Shown here: in pieces, positions 1 through 5,684 of the stretch
Position numbering within the stretch: the first letter of the stretch is position 1
Layout of the letters: every line of letters begins with the position of its first letter
Origin: Acidobacteriota bacterium
GTDB taxonomy: Bacteria; Acidobacteriota; Vicinamibacteria; Vicinamibacterales; 2-12-FULL-66-21
Length of the DNA: 5,782 nt
Assembly: GCA_013694635.1 (NCBI GenBank)
Contig: JACDCA010000207.1
Span: 1 to 5,782 of the forward strand
Direction: 5' to 3'
Notes under the pieces: model-generated
Told to the model about the DNA's origin: nothing
Seen by the model: only the letters and a program-made list of their open reading frames with translations
Databases searched by the model: none
Made by a program: the position numbers and the translations under genes

Positions 1-1290
1 ATCGCCGAAGGCACCATCGTCCGCTGGATCAAGAAGGTAGGGGATGCGGTCGATCGCGACGAGCCGCTGTTCGAGATCTCCACCGACAAGGTCGATGCGG
101 AAATCCCCTCCCCCTCCGCCGGTGTGCTGACCGAGATCAAGGTCAAGGAAGGGGAGACCGTCCCCGTCAACAGCGTCGTCGCGACCATCGGCGCCGCGGG
201 AGAGGTCGCGGCAGAGGGACCGGCCAGCGACGACGTTGCGGAAGCTCCGGCGCAAGGCCTGCCCGCAGCTGCCGTCGGTCAGCCCGAAACCGCTCCGTCG
301 AAAAAAGCGCCAGCACCCGAGCGAGCCGCCGGCGATGAATCGCGACCTTCGACAGCCGCCGCGCCTGCGCGGCAGGCAGGTGTCCCCTCGAAGGAAGAAC
401 TGCGCCGGCAGAAATCCTCGCCGCTGGTGCGGCGGATCGCAAAAGAACACGACGTCGACATCCAGCAGATCCAGGGTACCGGCATCAGTGGACGCGTGAC
501 CAAGGGTGACATTCTCGGCTACATCGAGTCCGGTCCGCCGAAGCAGGCGCCGGTGCAGGGGCGCACGGCCCCCGCGGCCGGGCCGGCGTTCCGGCCGGGC
601 GAGAACGTCCAGGTCGTGCCGATGAGCGTGATGCGCAGAAAGATCGCCGAGCACATGGTGCTCAGCGCGCATACCTCACCGCACGTGTACTCGGTCTATG
701 AGGTGAACTTCGGACGGGTCAGCGCCTTGCGCGACAAGCGGAAGGCCGAGTACGAAGCCGCCGGCGCCAAGCTGACGTTCACGGCGTTCATCGCGAAGGC
801 CGTCGTCGATGCCCTGCGGCAGTTCCCGATCGTCAACGCTTCAGTGGACGGCGACAACATCGTCTATAAGAAGGACATCAACCTCGGGATCGCGGTGGCA
901 CTCGAGAACGGCTTGATCGTTCCGGTCATCCGGAACGCCGACGAGAAGAACCTGCTCGGCCTGTCGCGCGCGATCAACGACCTGGCGAGCCGGGCGCGGT
1001 CGAAGAAGCTGAATCCCGATGAAGTCCAGGGTGGGACGTTCACGATCACGAATCCTGGCATCTTCGGTGCGCTGTATGGACTGCCGCTCATCAATCAGCC
1101 GCAGGTCGCCATCCTCGGTGTCGGCGCGATCGAGAAGCGGCCCGTCGTCGTCGACGATGCGATCGGGATCAGGCCGATGTGTCATCTCAGCCTTGGATAT
1201 GACCATCGGCTCGTGGACGGCGCCGACGCCGGCCGCTTCCTGTCCTACATCAAGGAGAGGCTCGAGAACTACGACGAATCGTGGTGCTAG
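1..1290 (+). CDS. 2-oxoacid dehydrogenase E2 subunit (dihydrolipoamide acyltransferase), 5' partial
   Basis: The reading frame is open from the first base and ends with TAG. It gives 429 visible residues; probably only about a dozen N-terminal residues are missing, because the frame begins inside the first strand of a lipoyl domain (IAEGTIVRW). Domains in order: one lipoyl domain (about 1-64) with the lipoylated lysine in STDKVDAEIPSP at K30; an Ala/Pro-rich flexible linker (about 65-135); a peripheral subunit-binding domain for E1/E3 (about 139-175, SSPLVRRIAKEHDVD then GISGRVTKGDI); a second linker; and the catalytic acyltransferase domain (about 200-425). The active-site motif HxxxDG is present as H402-RLV-D406-G407. 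In this family the enzyme moves the acyl group from lipoyl lysine to CoA in a large cytoplasmic complex. The sequence does not settle whether the substrate is pyruvate, 2-oxoglutarate or a branched-chain oxoacid. The lipB gene directly downstream fits a lipoyl-dependent enzyme. Family assignment is firm, substrate is open. Confidence 0.95.
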   Translation: MAEGTIVRWIKKVGDAVDRDEPLFEISTDKVDAEIPSPSAGVLTEIKVKEGETVPVNSVVATIGAAGEVAAEGPASDDVAEAPAQGLPAAAVGQPETAPSKKAPAPERAAGDESRPSTAAAPARQAGVPSKEELRRQKSSPLVRRIAKEHDVDIQQIQGTGISGRVTKGDILGYIESGPPKQAPVQGRTAPAAGPAFRPGENVQVVPMSVMRRKIAEHMVLSAHTSPHVYSVYEVNFGRVSALRDKRKAEYEAAGAKLTFTAFIAKAVVDALRQFPIVNASVDGDNIVYKKDINLGIAVALENGLIVPVIRNADEKNLLGLSRAINDLASRARSKKLNPDEVQGGTFTITNPGIFGALYGLPLINQPQVAILGVGAIEKRPVVVDDAIGIRPMCHLSLGYDHRLVDGADAGRFLSYIKERLENYDESWC

Positions 1291-1291
1291 T

Positions 1292-1316
1292 GCGGGATGC
1301 GGAATGCGGGATGCGG
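1292..1316. repeat. Heptamer tandem repeat (GCGGGAT type) across the lipB start
   Basis: Three full 7-base units and a partial fourth: GCGGGAT, GCGGAAT, GCGGGAT, GCGG. The array fills the gap between the E2 stop codon and lipB and contains the chosen lipB start codon (1311). Because the period is 7, the three ATGs at 1297, 1304 and 1311 lie in three different frames. Only the last opens lipB; the other two meet stops within a few codons. The array leaves no recognisable Shine-Dalgarno sequence for lipB. Confidence 0.8.
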
Positions 1317-1970
1317 CTGATTGAAGTTCGGCGGCTTGGGCGTGTGTCGTACGCCGCGGGTCTGGAGCTTCAGAGACAGCTCGTCGAACAGCGCAGCGCT
1401 GGTGAGATCGGCGACCAGCTTCTGCTCCTCGAGCATCCACCGGTCATCACCCTCGGCGTCAAATCCCGCAACGATCGTGCGCACGTCGTTGCAACGGCTG
1501 ACGCGCTCGAGGCGGAGGGAGTAGAGGTCTTCGAGACGGGCCGCGGTGGTGACGTGACCTATCATGGTCCCGGGCAGCTCGTCGGCTATCCCATCGTCGA
1601 TCTGAAGCCGGATCGCTGCGACGTCCACAAATACGTGCGCGACCTCGAAGAGGTCATGATCCGGACCGCCGCCGTGTTCGGCGTCGAGGCGTCGCGACTC
1701 CCGGGGTTGAGCGGCGCGTGGGTGGGTAACGAAAAACTCGCGGCGATCGGGGTCCGCATCGCGCGCTGGATCACGAGTCACGGCTTCGCGTTCAACGTGA
1801 ACACCTCCCTGAATCACTTCGATTTCATCGTCCCATGCGGGATCACCGATCGGGGCGTCACGTCGCTTCAGAAGCTTCTGGGCCACCGCGTCCCAATGCA
1901 TGAGGTTGAAGACGCCACCGAATCCGCCTTTGGCGAAGTCTTCACCTCATCCACCGCACGTAGCACGTAG
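1311..1970 (+). CDS. lipB: Lipoyl (octanoyl) transferase LipB
   Basis: The 219-residue product matches LipB, which moves an octanoyl group from octanoyl-ACP to the lipoyl lysine of E2 and H proteins in the cytoplasm; LipA then adds sulphur. Visible motifs are LLLEHPPVITLG (38-49), the signature RGGDVTYHGPGQ (78-89), the catalytic lysine in NEKLAAIGVR (K142) and the catalytic cysteine in FIVPCGITDRGVTSL (C176). K142 and C176 are the thiol/lysine pair known from this cysteine-lysine dyad acyltransferase family. The ATG at 1311 is preferred because MRLIEVRRLG fits the usual LipB N-terminus. A GTG at 1281 would add ten residues, mostly encoded by the repeat, and overlap the E2 stop. The last residues (STARST) and the stop codon come from the downstream heptamer array, so the C-terminus is probably not conserved. 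No lipA is seen in the window. It is probably co-transcribed with the E2 gene 20 bases upstream. Confidence 0.95.
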   Translation: MRLIEVRRLGRVSYAAGLELQRQLVEQRSAGEIGDQLLLLEHPPVITLGVKSRNDRAHVVATADALEAEGVEVFETGRGGDVTYHGPGQLVGYPIVDLKPDRCDVHKYVRDLEEVMIRTAAVFGVEASRLPGLSGAWVGNEKLAAIGVRIARWITSHGFAFNVNTSLNHFDFIVPCGITDRGVTSLQKLLGHRVPMHEVEDATESAFGEVFTSSTARST

Positions 1971-2026
1971 CACGTAGCACGAAGCACGTAGAGGCGTAGC
2001 ACGTCGCACGTCCCACGTCGCACGTA
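1956..2026. repeat. Heptamer tandem repeat (GCACGTA type) across the lipB stop
   Basis: About nine 7-base units follow one another: GCACGTA three times, GCACGAA, GCACGTA, an 8-base broken section (1991-1998), GCACGTC twice, CCACGTC and GCACGTA. Each full unit carries the self-complementary ACGT or a one-base variant. The first units lie inside lipB and supply its last codons and its TAG stop (1968-1970); the rest is intergenic. The graded variation between units looks like an old tandem expansion rather than a fresh one. Beyond it, 2027-2118 holds no gene and no promoter that I can call. Confidence 0.85.
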
Positions 2027-2107
2027 ACTGCTTATCTCTCAATCGCTTGCAGTTTGTTGAACGGTGTTCGGAATAAGGGCCCATGACCGGGTGTTTAGTC
2101 TCCATAC

Positions 2108-2112
2108 GGAGG
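2108..2112 (+). promoter_or_regulatory. Shine-Dalgarno site of the sigma factor gene
   Basis: GGAGG stands six bases before the ATG at 2119, which is ideal spacing. It decides the start in favour of 2119 over the in-frame ATG at 2083, which has no such site and would add twelve residues (TGCLVSIRRLR-like) atypical of the family. It is the only strong Shine-Dalgarno sequence in the window. Confidence 0.8.
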
Positions 2113-2118
2113 CTCCGA

Positions 2119-2733
2119 ATGCGACAGCAGGGCAGTGAGAAGGACCTAGTTGTGAGGATGCAGGCCGGGGACCGTACGGCCGTCGAGGAGCTCTCGGCCA
2201 CTTACGGCCCACGGATTCAACAGCTTGCGTTCCGATACCTGAAGAACTGGGAAGATGCGGAAGAAGTGACGCAGGACGTCCTGCTCAAGGTCCACCGGAA
2301 GATCGACGCCTTCCGAGGTGACTCCGCGCTGTCGTCCTGGATCTATCGAATCACGTTCAATACGGCGATGTCCCGGCTGCGGACGAGTCGGTTCACCCGT
2401 CCGCTCGAGGTGCAGGCGCCGGAGCCCTCAGGTGAGAATGGGGCGCATGCACCCGCTGAACCGGCGGACTGGTCGGCGCTTGCCGACGACGGCGTGCTGA
2501 GAACGCAGATGCGCGCGCAGCTTGTCGAAGGCCTTCAGCACCTGCCCGCGGTCTACCGGATACCGGTGATCCTGCGCGACATCCAGGGGCTGTCGACCGC
2601 GGAGGCGAGCGCCGTGCTCCGAGTCAAGCCGCAAACCCTGAAGTCGCGGCTGCATCGCGGGCGCCTGATTCTGAGAGAGTACCTCGCCGACTTCGCCGGC
2701 GCACTCACGCTGCACGAACGCGAGTTGAATTAA
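2119..2733 (+). CDS. ECF-type sigma-70 family RNA polymerase sigma factor
   Basis: The 204-residue product has the two-domain layout of extracytoplasmic-function sigma factors. Sigma region 2 is at about 23-92 (core binding and -10 recognition), seen in YLKNWEDAEEVTQDVLL and FRGDSALSSWIYRITFNTA. A variable acidic/Pro-rich linker (about 93-125) follows, then sigma region 4 (about 133-190), a helix-turn-helix that reads the -35 element, seen in LPAVYRIPVILRDIQGLS and VKPQTLKSRLHRGR. There is no region 3, as expected for the group. It would redirect RNA polymerase to a small regulon; which stimulus is unknown. ECF genes are usually followed by an anti-sigma gene, but here the next gene is on the opposite strand and overlaps the last four bases, so no partner is encoded in cis downstream. 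The neighbouring lipB upstream gives no hint of function. The family call is firm, the subgroup is not. Confidence 0.93.
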   Translation: MRQQGSEKDLVVRMQAGDRTAVEELSATYGPRIQQLAFRYLKNWEDAEEVTQDVLLKVHRKIDAFRGDSALSSWIYRITFNTAMSRLRTSRFTRPLEVQAPEPSGENGAHAPAEPADWSALADDGVLRTQMRAQLVEGLQHLPAVYRIPVILRDIQGLSTAEASAVLRVKPQTLKSRLHRGRLILREYLADFAGALTLHERELN

Positions 2734-3560
2734 GTCTCGAGCGCGTTCTCCAGTGTGGTGCGCTCGAGGCGCGTCAGCGCCGGCTCAATGACGCGCAGCA
2801 CACCTCCGCGCCCAAGCTCCACGGGCATGGCCACGATCCTTCCTCTCCCGCTATCGACGAAACAGGAATAACGGCGGCGCGATCCGTCGCAGAGCGCTTC
2901 GACGATCCGCGCTGTCGCGGATCCGAGCGCGTACGGGCCCGGCGGCCACAGGCCGGACACGCGCGCAGACAGCGCCGCGATGTCGTGGGCGCCGATGACC
3001 GACGTCAGAGGCTGTCCGGAGACGGTGGCTTCTTCCCACGCGATGACCGTGTGCTTCGGCGGCACGCCCACGACCGAGAGCGACACCTCGACGCCGGACG
3101 AGTCGGCAATCACCGCGCAGAGCGCTCGCAGCGCGGATTCGAGGGCCATCGGCGCCGCACCGATTGCGCGCATCGGCGGAACGTGCAGCTCCGCGATCGT
3201 CCGTTTCATGACGTCGCGCTGTGACGCGCCGGCGAACACGAGAGGGGCCGTGACCCCGGCGCCAAGCAGGCGGCGCACGAGCGAGAGTGCCCCGTCACCC
3301 GAATGCTCGCCGTCCCCGGCGGCTGAGTCTGCCACGACCACGACGTCCGCCCCGGCGGCGGCGTGAAGCGAATCCGCACCGGTCACCGACACATCGAAGC
3401 TCTCCACCGGCCCTGACTGGAGGATATCGAGCGCTTTGCCCTCGGCCACCGTGCCGCTCGGATCGATCAGCCGGATCCGCCTGACGCGGCTGCGCGCTGC
3501 GAGTTTGTGCGCGACCGCGCCGCCGATCGGACCGGCGCCAATGATGGCGATGAGCGACAT
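2730..3560 (-). CDS. Malate/lactate dehydrogenase-like protein with degenerate active site
   Basis: The 276-residue product aligns by eye over its length with the NAD-dependent malate/lactate dehydrogenase family (usually about 310 residues). It keeps the Rossmann loop GAGPIGG (8-14), the NAD-ribose aspartate D33 in LIDPSG, the malate-dehydrogenase-like stretch EGKALDILQSGPVE (40-53) and the C-terminal strand VELGRGGVLRVIEP (247-260). The catalytic positions are changed. The PGMxR mobile loop is replaced by DSAAGDGEHSGDG (78-90). The NPxD segment reads AGASQRD. The LDSARFR helix reads LESALRA (140-146), so Asp becomes Glu and the substrate Arg is lost. GGHGD(T) reads GVPPKHT (165-171), so the catalytic His is gone or shifted. 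The frame is intact with normal high-GC codon use, so it is not an obvious pseudogene. It may bind NAD without dehydrogenating malate, or use another substrate; both are inference. The ATG start has no Shine-Dalgarno site. It is divergent from the SDR. Confidence 0.82.
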   Translation of the reverse strand: MSLIAIIGAGPIGGAVAHKLAARSRVRRIRLIDPSGTVAEGKALDILQSGPVESFDVSVTGADSLHAAAGADVVVVADSAAGDGEHSGDGALSLVRRLLGAGVTAPLVFAGASQRDVMKRTIAELHVPPMRAIGAAPMALESALRALCAVIADSSGVEVSLSVVGVPPKHTVIAWEEATVSGQPLTSVIGAHDIAALSARVSGLWPPGPYALGSATARIVEALCDGSRRRYSCFVDSGRGRIVAMPVELGRGGVLRVIEPALTRLERTTLENALET

Positions 3561-3571
3561 TCGGAGTCGTT

Positions 3572-3578
3572 TATTCTA
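3572..3578. promoter_or_regulatory. Symmetric -10 element for two divergent genes (predicted)
   Basis: TATTCTA fits TAnnnTA, so each strand carries a TANNNT -10 hexamer: TATTCT on the plus strand and TAGAAT on the minus strand. The plus hexamer ends six bases before the ATG of the SDR, the spacing expected when transcription starts at the start codon (leaderless mRNA). The minus hexamer ends twelve bases before the ATG of the malate-dehydrogenase-like gene, giving a leader of about five bases. The whole gap between the start codons is 23 bases and neither gene has a Shine-Dalgarno site. No convincing -35 hexamer is seen on either side, which would lie inside the opposite gene. Confidence 0.5.
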
Positions 3579-3583
3579 GTCTC

Positions 3584-4270
3584 ATGTCGATTCTGGCCGG
3601 CCGCGTCGCCCTCGTCACTGGTGGGTCCAAGGGTATCGGTGCTGCCATCGTGCGCGCGCTCGCGGATGCCGGCGCTTCGGTGGTGTCAACGAGCCGATCG
3701 GGAGGACGCGACGCTGACCGTGTGCGCCAGGTGAAGGCCGATGTGCGCAATGCCGACGACGCCGCACGTGCGGTTGAGGAGGCCGTGACCTCGTTCGGCG
3801 GTCTCGATATTCTCGTCAACAACGCGGGCGTCGGCGCGTTCGCCACTGTGGCCGACATGTCCATCGACGAGTGGCGCCAGGTAATCGACACGAATCTGAG
3901 TGGCGTTTTTTACTGCTGTCATGCCGCTATCCCGCACCTTCGCCGCCGCGGAGGTGGGTGGATCATCAACATCAGCAGTCTCGCCAGCAGGAACCCCTTC
4001 GCCGGGGGGGCAGCCTATTGCGCGTCGAAGGCCGCGCTGAACCAGTTCAGCGAGGCACTGATGCAGGAGGTCCGCCACGACGACATCCGCGTCAGCTACG
4101 TGATGCCCGGTTCCGTGGCGACTGATTTCGGCAGGGGATCGACGGCGAAGAGCGGGTGGGCACTCACCGCTGAAGACGTGGCGCAGGTCGTGATGGACCT
4201 GCTCGCAATGCCCGCGCGCAGCCTGCCGAGCCGAGTGGAGTTGCGACCCTCCAAGCCGCCCAAGAAATAG
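3584..4270 (+). CDS. Short-chain dehydrogenase/reductase (SDR), classical type
   Basis: The 228-residue product is a classical SDR. It shows the cofactor loop TGGSKGIG (12-19), the structural NNAG (79-82), the tetrad asparagine in IDTNLSGVF (N104), the catalytic serine in INISSLAS (S132), and YCASK giving Y145 and K149, followed by the PG motif in VMPGSVATDF (175-176). Arg38 after the second strand suggests NADP(H), which is inference. Such enzymes oxidise or reduce alcohol/ketone groups; the nearest well-known relatives are 3-oxoacyl-ACP reductase-like proteins, but substrate cannot be read from sequence and the protein is shorter than the usual 245-250 residues. There is a Lys/Pro-rich tail (SKPPKK). 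The start has no Shine-Dalgarno sequence but a -10-like TATTCT six bases upstream, so the mRNA is probably leaderless. A run of seven Gs (4004-4010) encodes G141-G142 just before the active-site tyrosine. Confidence 0.92.
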   Translation: MSILAGRVALVTGGSKGIGAAIVRALADAGASVVSTSRSGGRDADRVRQVKADVRNADDAARAVEEAVTSFGGLDILVNNAGVGAFATVADMSIDEWRQVIDTNLSGVFYCCHAAIPHLRRRGGGWIINISSLASRNPFAGGAAYCASKAALNQFSEALMQEVRHDDIRVSYVMPGSVATDFGRGSTAKSGWALTAEDVAQVVMDLLAMPARSLPSRVELRPSKPPKK

Positions 4271-4275
4271 ATCAC

Positions 4276-4343
4276 CACAGAGTTCACAGAGCCACTCTTG
4301 AAAACCCAAAGCGAAACCAGTTTTGTGTCTCTGTGCCTCTGTG
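4276..4343. repeat. Imperfect inverted repeat of CACAGAG units, possible bidirectional terminator
   Basis: The left arm (4276-4291) reads CACAGAG-TT-CACAGAG, followed by CCAC. The right arm (4329-4343) reads CTCTGTG-C-CTCTGTG, the reverse complement of the same two units with a one-base spacer, preceded by GTGT. A short inner pair, AAAAC (4301-4305) and GTTTT (4320-4324), extends the symmetry. The element occupies most of the 107-base gap between the ends of two convergent genes, so it could fold as a hairpin in either transcript. From memory, closely similar accacagag/cacagag elements are widespread between genes in several environmental phyla and give spurious peptides with NTEAQRH. No insertion-sequence gene is present. 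The rest of 4271-4377 is featureless. Confidence 0.7.
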
Positions 4344-4377
4344 TTGAACTTCCAGCGCACAGCGAACTGCGCAATCC

Positions 4378-5334
4378 TTACTCGACGCGCAACGCGACCG
4401 CGGGGAACAAGATCTGACCCCAGGCGGAGGCGTCGATGTTCGCGCCGGACACGACGACCGCCGTTCGTCGCCCGCGAACGTCCACCCGGCGCGTCTGCAC
4501 GGCCGCAATCGCGACCGCCGCCGCTCCTTCGACGATGAGCCGCTCTTCCAGGAACATCATCCGCACGGCTTCAGCCGTCTCCGTTTCCTCCACCACGACG
4601 ATCGACTCCACATGCTTACGCACGAGATCGAAAGTCGGAGTCGCCGGGTCGAGGTTGCCTGACAACCCGTCCGCGATGGTTTTCCCCACCTGGATCGGGA
4701 CGATGCGCCCTGCGGCAAGGCCCTGCGTAAACGGCGTGGACGCTGAGATCTCGGCGCCCACCACCGCTACGTCCGGCGCGGCGAGCGCGATGCCACTGAT
4801 AAGGCCGCCACCGCCGACGGATGCAACGATGAGCTCTACCGCCGGGTCATGGTCGGTGATCTCCAGCCCCACGGTGCCCGCTCCCGCAATGACGTCGCGG
4901 TGGGCGTAAGGGGAAACGTAAATCGCATCGCCTCGCGCACCGTGCTCGCGCGCCATCCGCTCCGCCTGGTCGTAGTCACGGCAGGGCCGCAGCTCCGCGC
5001 CAGCCTTCCGGATAGCCTCCACCTTGGTTCGAGGTGCATCAGCCGCAATGTAAACCGTCAAGGGTCGTCCGGCAGCGGCGGCCGCATGGGCCATCGCGTA
5101 TCCATGGTTACCCGCGGACGCGGTGACCATCGGCCGTGGATCGTCGGACTCCGCCAGCCTCAGGACAGCGTTCGTCGCACCCCGGATCTTGTACGAGAAA
5201 GTGGGCTGCAACGATTCGAGCTTGAGGAAAACTTCCGTGCCGGCCGCGTCGGACAGCCATCTCGAGTAGCGCAGCGGCGTGCGCATGACGCGCCCCTTGA
5301 TTCGCGCGGCCGCCGCGAAAATCTCGGTGATCAC
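4378..5334 (-). CDS. PLP-dependent serine/threonine dehydratase-like enzyme (fold type II)
   Basis: The 318-residue product matches the threonine/serine dehydratase branch of fold-type II PLP enzymes, which remove water and ammonia from L-threonine (to 2-oxobutanoate) or L-serine (to pyruvate). It shows the PLP Schiff-base lysine in FSYKIRGATNA (K49), the substrate/carboxylate loop SAGNHG (73-78), the phosphate-binding glycine loop GGGGLISG (174-181), and SGAN near the C-terminus (296-299), where SGGN is commoner. Length corresponds to the catalytic domain alone; the ACT-like regulatory domain of biosynthetic IlvA is absent, so it resembles catabolic TdcB-type dehydratases or related racemases. 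Exact substrate is open. The start is GTG, inside the GTGA overlap with the upstream receiver gene, and the N-terminus (ITEIFAAAARIKGRVMRTPL) fits the family, so translation is probably coupled to that gene. No independent Shine-Dalgarno site is evident. Confidence 0.88.
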   Translation of the reverse strand: MITEIFAAAARIKGRVMRTPLRYSRWLSDAAGTEVFLKLESLQPTFSYKIRGATNAVLRLAESDDPRPMVTASAGNHGYAMAHAAAAAGRPLTVYIAADAPRTKVEAIRKAGAELRPCRDYDQAERMAREHGARGDAIYVSPYAHRDVIAGAGTVGLEITDHDPAVELIVASVGGGGLISGIALAAPDVAVVGAEISASTPFTQGLAAGRIVPIQVGKTIADGLSGNLDPATPTFDLVRKHVESIVVVEETETAEAVRMMFLEERLIVEGAAAVAIAAVQTRRVDVRGRRTAVVVSGANIDASAWGQILFPAVALRVE

Positions 5335-5684
5335 CGCGCCTGGGTCAGAATCTTCGCCAGGTTGGCGGCAAACGCGCTCCGCGCCATCACTTCGTCGACC
5401 CCCGCCTCACGCGCCGCGAGAATCAGCGGCGTATCGACATGCGATACGAAGCCCATCGTCGGCAGGCTGCGCAGGTCCGGATCGCTGCGCAACGCGCTGA
5501 CCGTGTTGATTGGATCTGATTTCGCGGAATTCAGATCGAAGATGACCAGCGCCGGCCTGAGCGCCCGCGCCTGCGAAATGATTTCACCAGGCGTGCGGGC
5601 GAAGATGAGGTCAACGCCCGCCAGCTTTGCCGTGGTGCGGATCTTCGAGGAAAAGAGGAGGTCGTCGACCGCCGCTAGAATCAT
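5331..5684 (-). CDS. CheY-like receiver-only protein, atypical acceptor site
   Basis: The 117-residue product has the length and pattern of a single response-regulator receiver domain with no output domain. Visible are the acidic pair in the first strand (AAVDDLLFS, D7-D8) and the phospho-acceptor aspartate position in LVIFDLNS (D50). At the usual Thr/Ser site after strand 4, GFVSHVD offers S81. The invariant lysine and proline after strand 5 (KPF in CheY) are replaced by MARSAF (100-105), with Arg102 as the nearest basic residue. It may therefore be a pseudo-receiver or signal differently; this is inference. The ATG start places strand 1 immediately at the N-terminus, as usual. It overlaps the dehydratase by GTGA, implying one operon. 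No histidine kinase is visible. The upstream region contains a -10-like TAAAAT six bases before the ATG and no Shine-Dalgarno site. Assignment to the receiver fold is by pattern and not certain. Confidence 0.72.
   Translation of the reverse strand: MILAAVDDLLFSSKIRTTAKLAGVDLIFARTPGEIISQARALRPALVIFDLNSAKSDPINTVSALRSDPDLRSLPTMGFVSHVDTPLILAAREAGVDEVMARSAFAANLAKILTQAR

Noticed and set aside
1281..1310. GTG at 1281 as lipB start overlapping the E2 stop
   Set aside because: The ten extra residues are mostly repeat-encoded and do not fit the LipB N-terminus, whereas the ATG at 1311 does.
841..1440. Long minus-strand open frame (199 codons) opposite the E2/lipB junction
   Set aside because: It is antisense to the conserved E2 catalytic domain and lipB start, is Arg/Asp-rich with no recognisable motif, and is expected from high-GC codon use.
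1287..1901. Long minus-strand open frame (204 codons) opposite lipB
   Set aside because: It covers the LipB active-site region in antisense and shows no family features; it ends in the heptamer repeat.
1956..2026. GCACGTA repeats considered as a CRISPR array or a replication-origin iteron set
   Set aside because: There are no spacers between units, units are only 7 bases, and no cas or replication-initiator gene is near.
2059..2069. Small palindrome GAAC-GGT-GTTC upstream of the sigma factor, considered as an operator or autoregulated promoter
   Set aside because: Arms of only four bases, no matching -10 motif at proper spacing, and no second copy in the window.
2041..2101. Possible promoter of the sigma factor (TTGAAC, GAATAA, TAGTCT)
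   Set aside because: No pair of hexamers has acceptable spacing, so I do not call one.
2980..3366. Plus-strand open frame inside the malate-dehydrogenase-like gene
   Set aside because: It is Ser/Thr/Pro/Ala-rich with no motif; the minus strand carries the recognisable Rossmann protein.
4004..4010. Run of seven Gs in the SDR, considered for phase variation
   Set aside because: It encodes two glycines in a conserved part and such short runs are common at this GC content; nothing indicates variability.
3686..4360. Minus-strand open frame (224 codons) opposite the SDR, beginning in the CACAGAG repeat
   Set aside because: Its N-terminus is simply the translated repeat (NTEAQRHK) and the rest is antisense to clear SDR motifs.
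4436..4909. Plus-strand open frame inside the dehydratase gene
   Set aside because: It is antisense to the PLP-enzyme motifs and of low-complexity composition.
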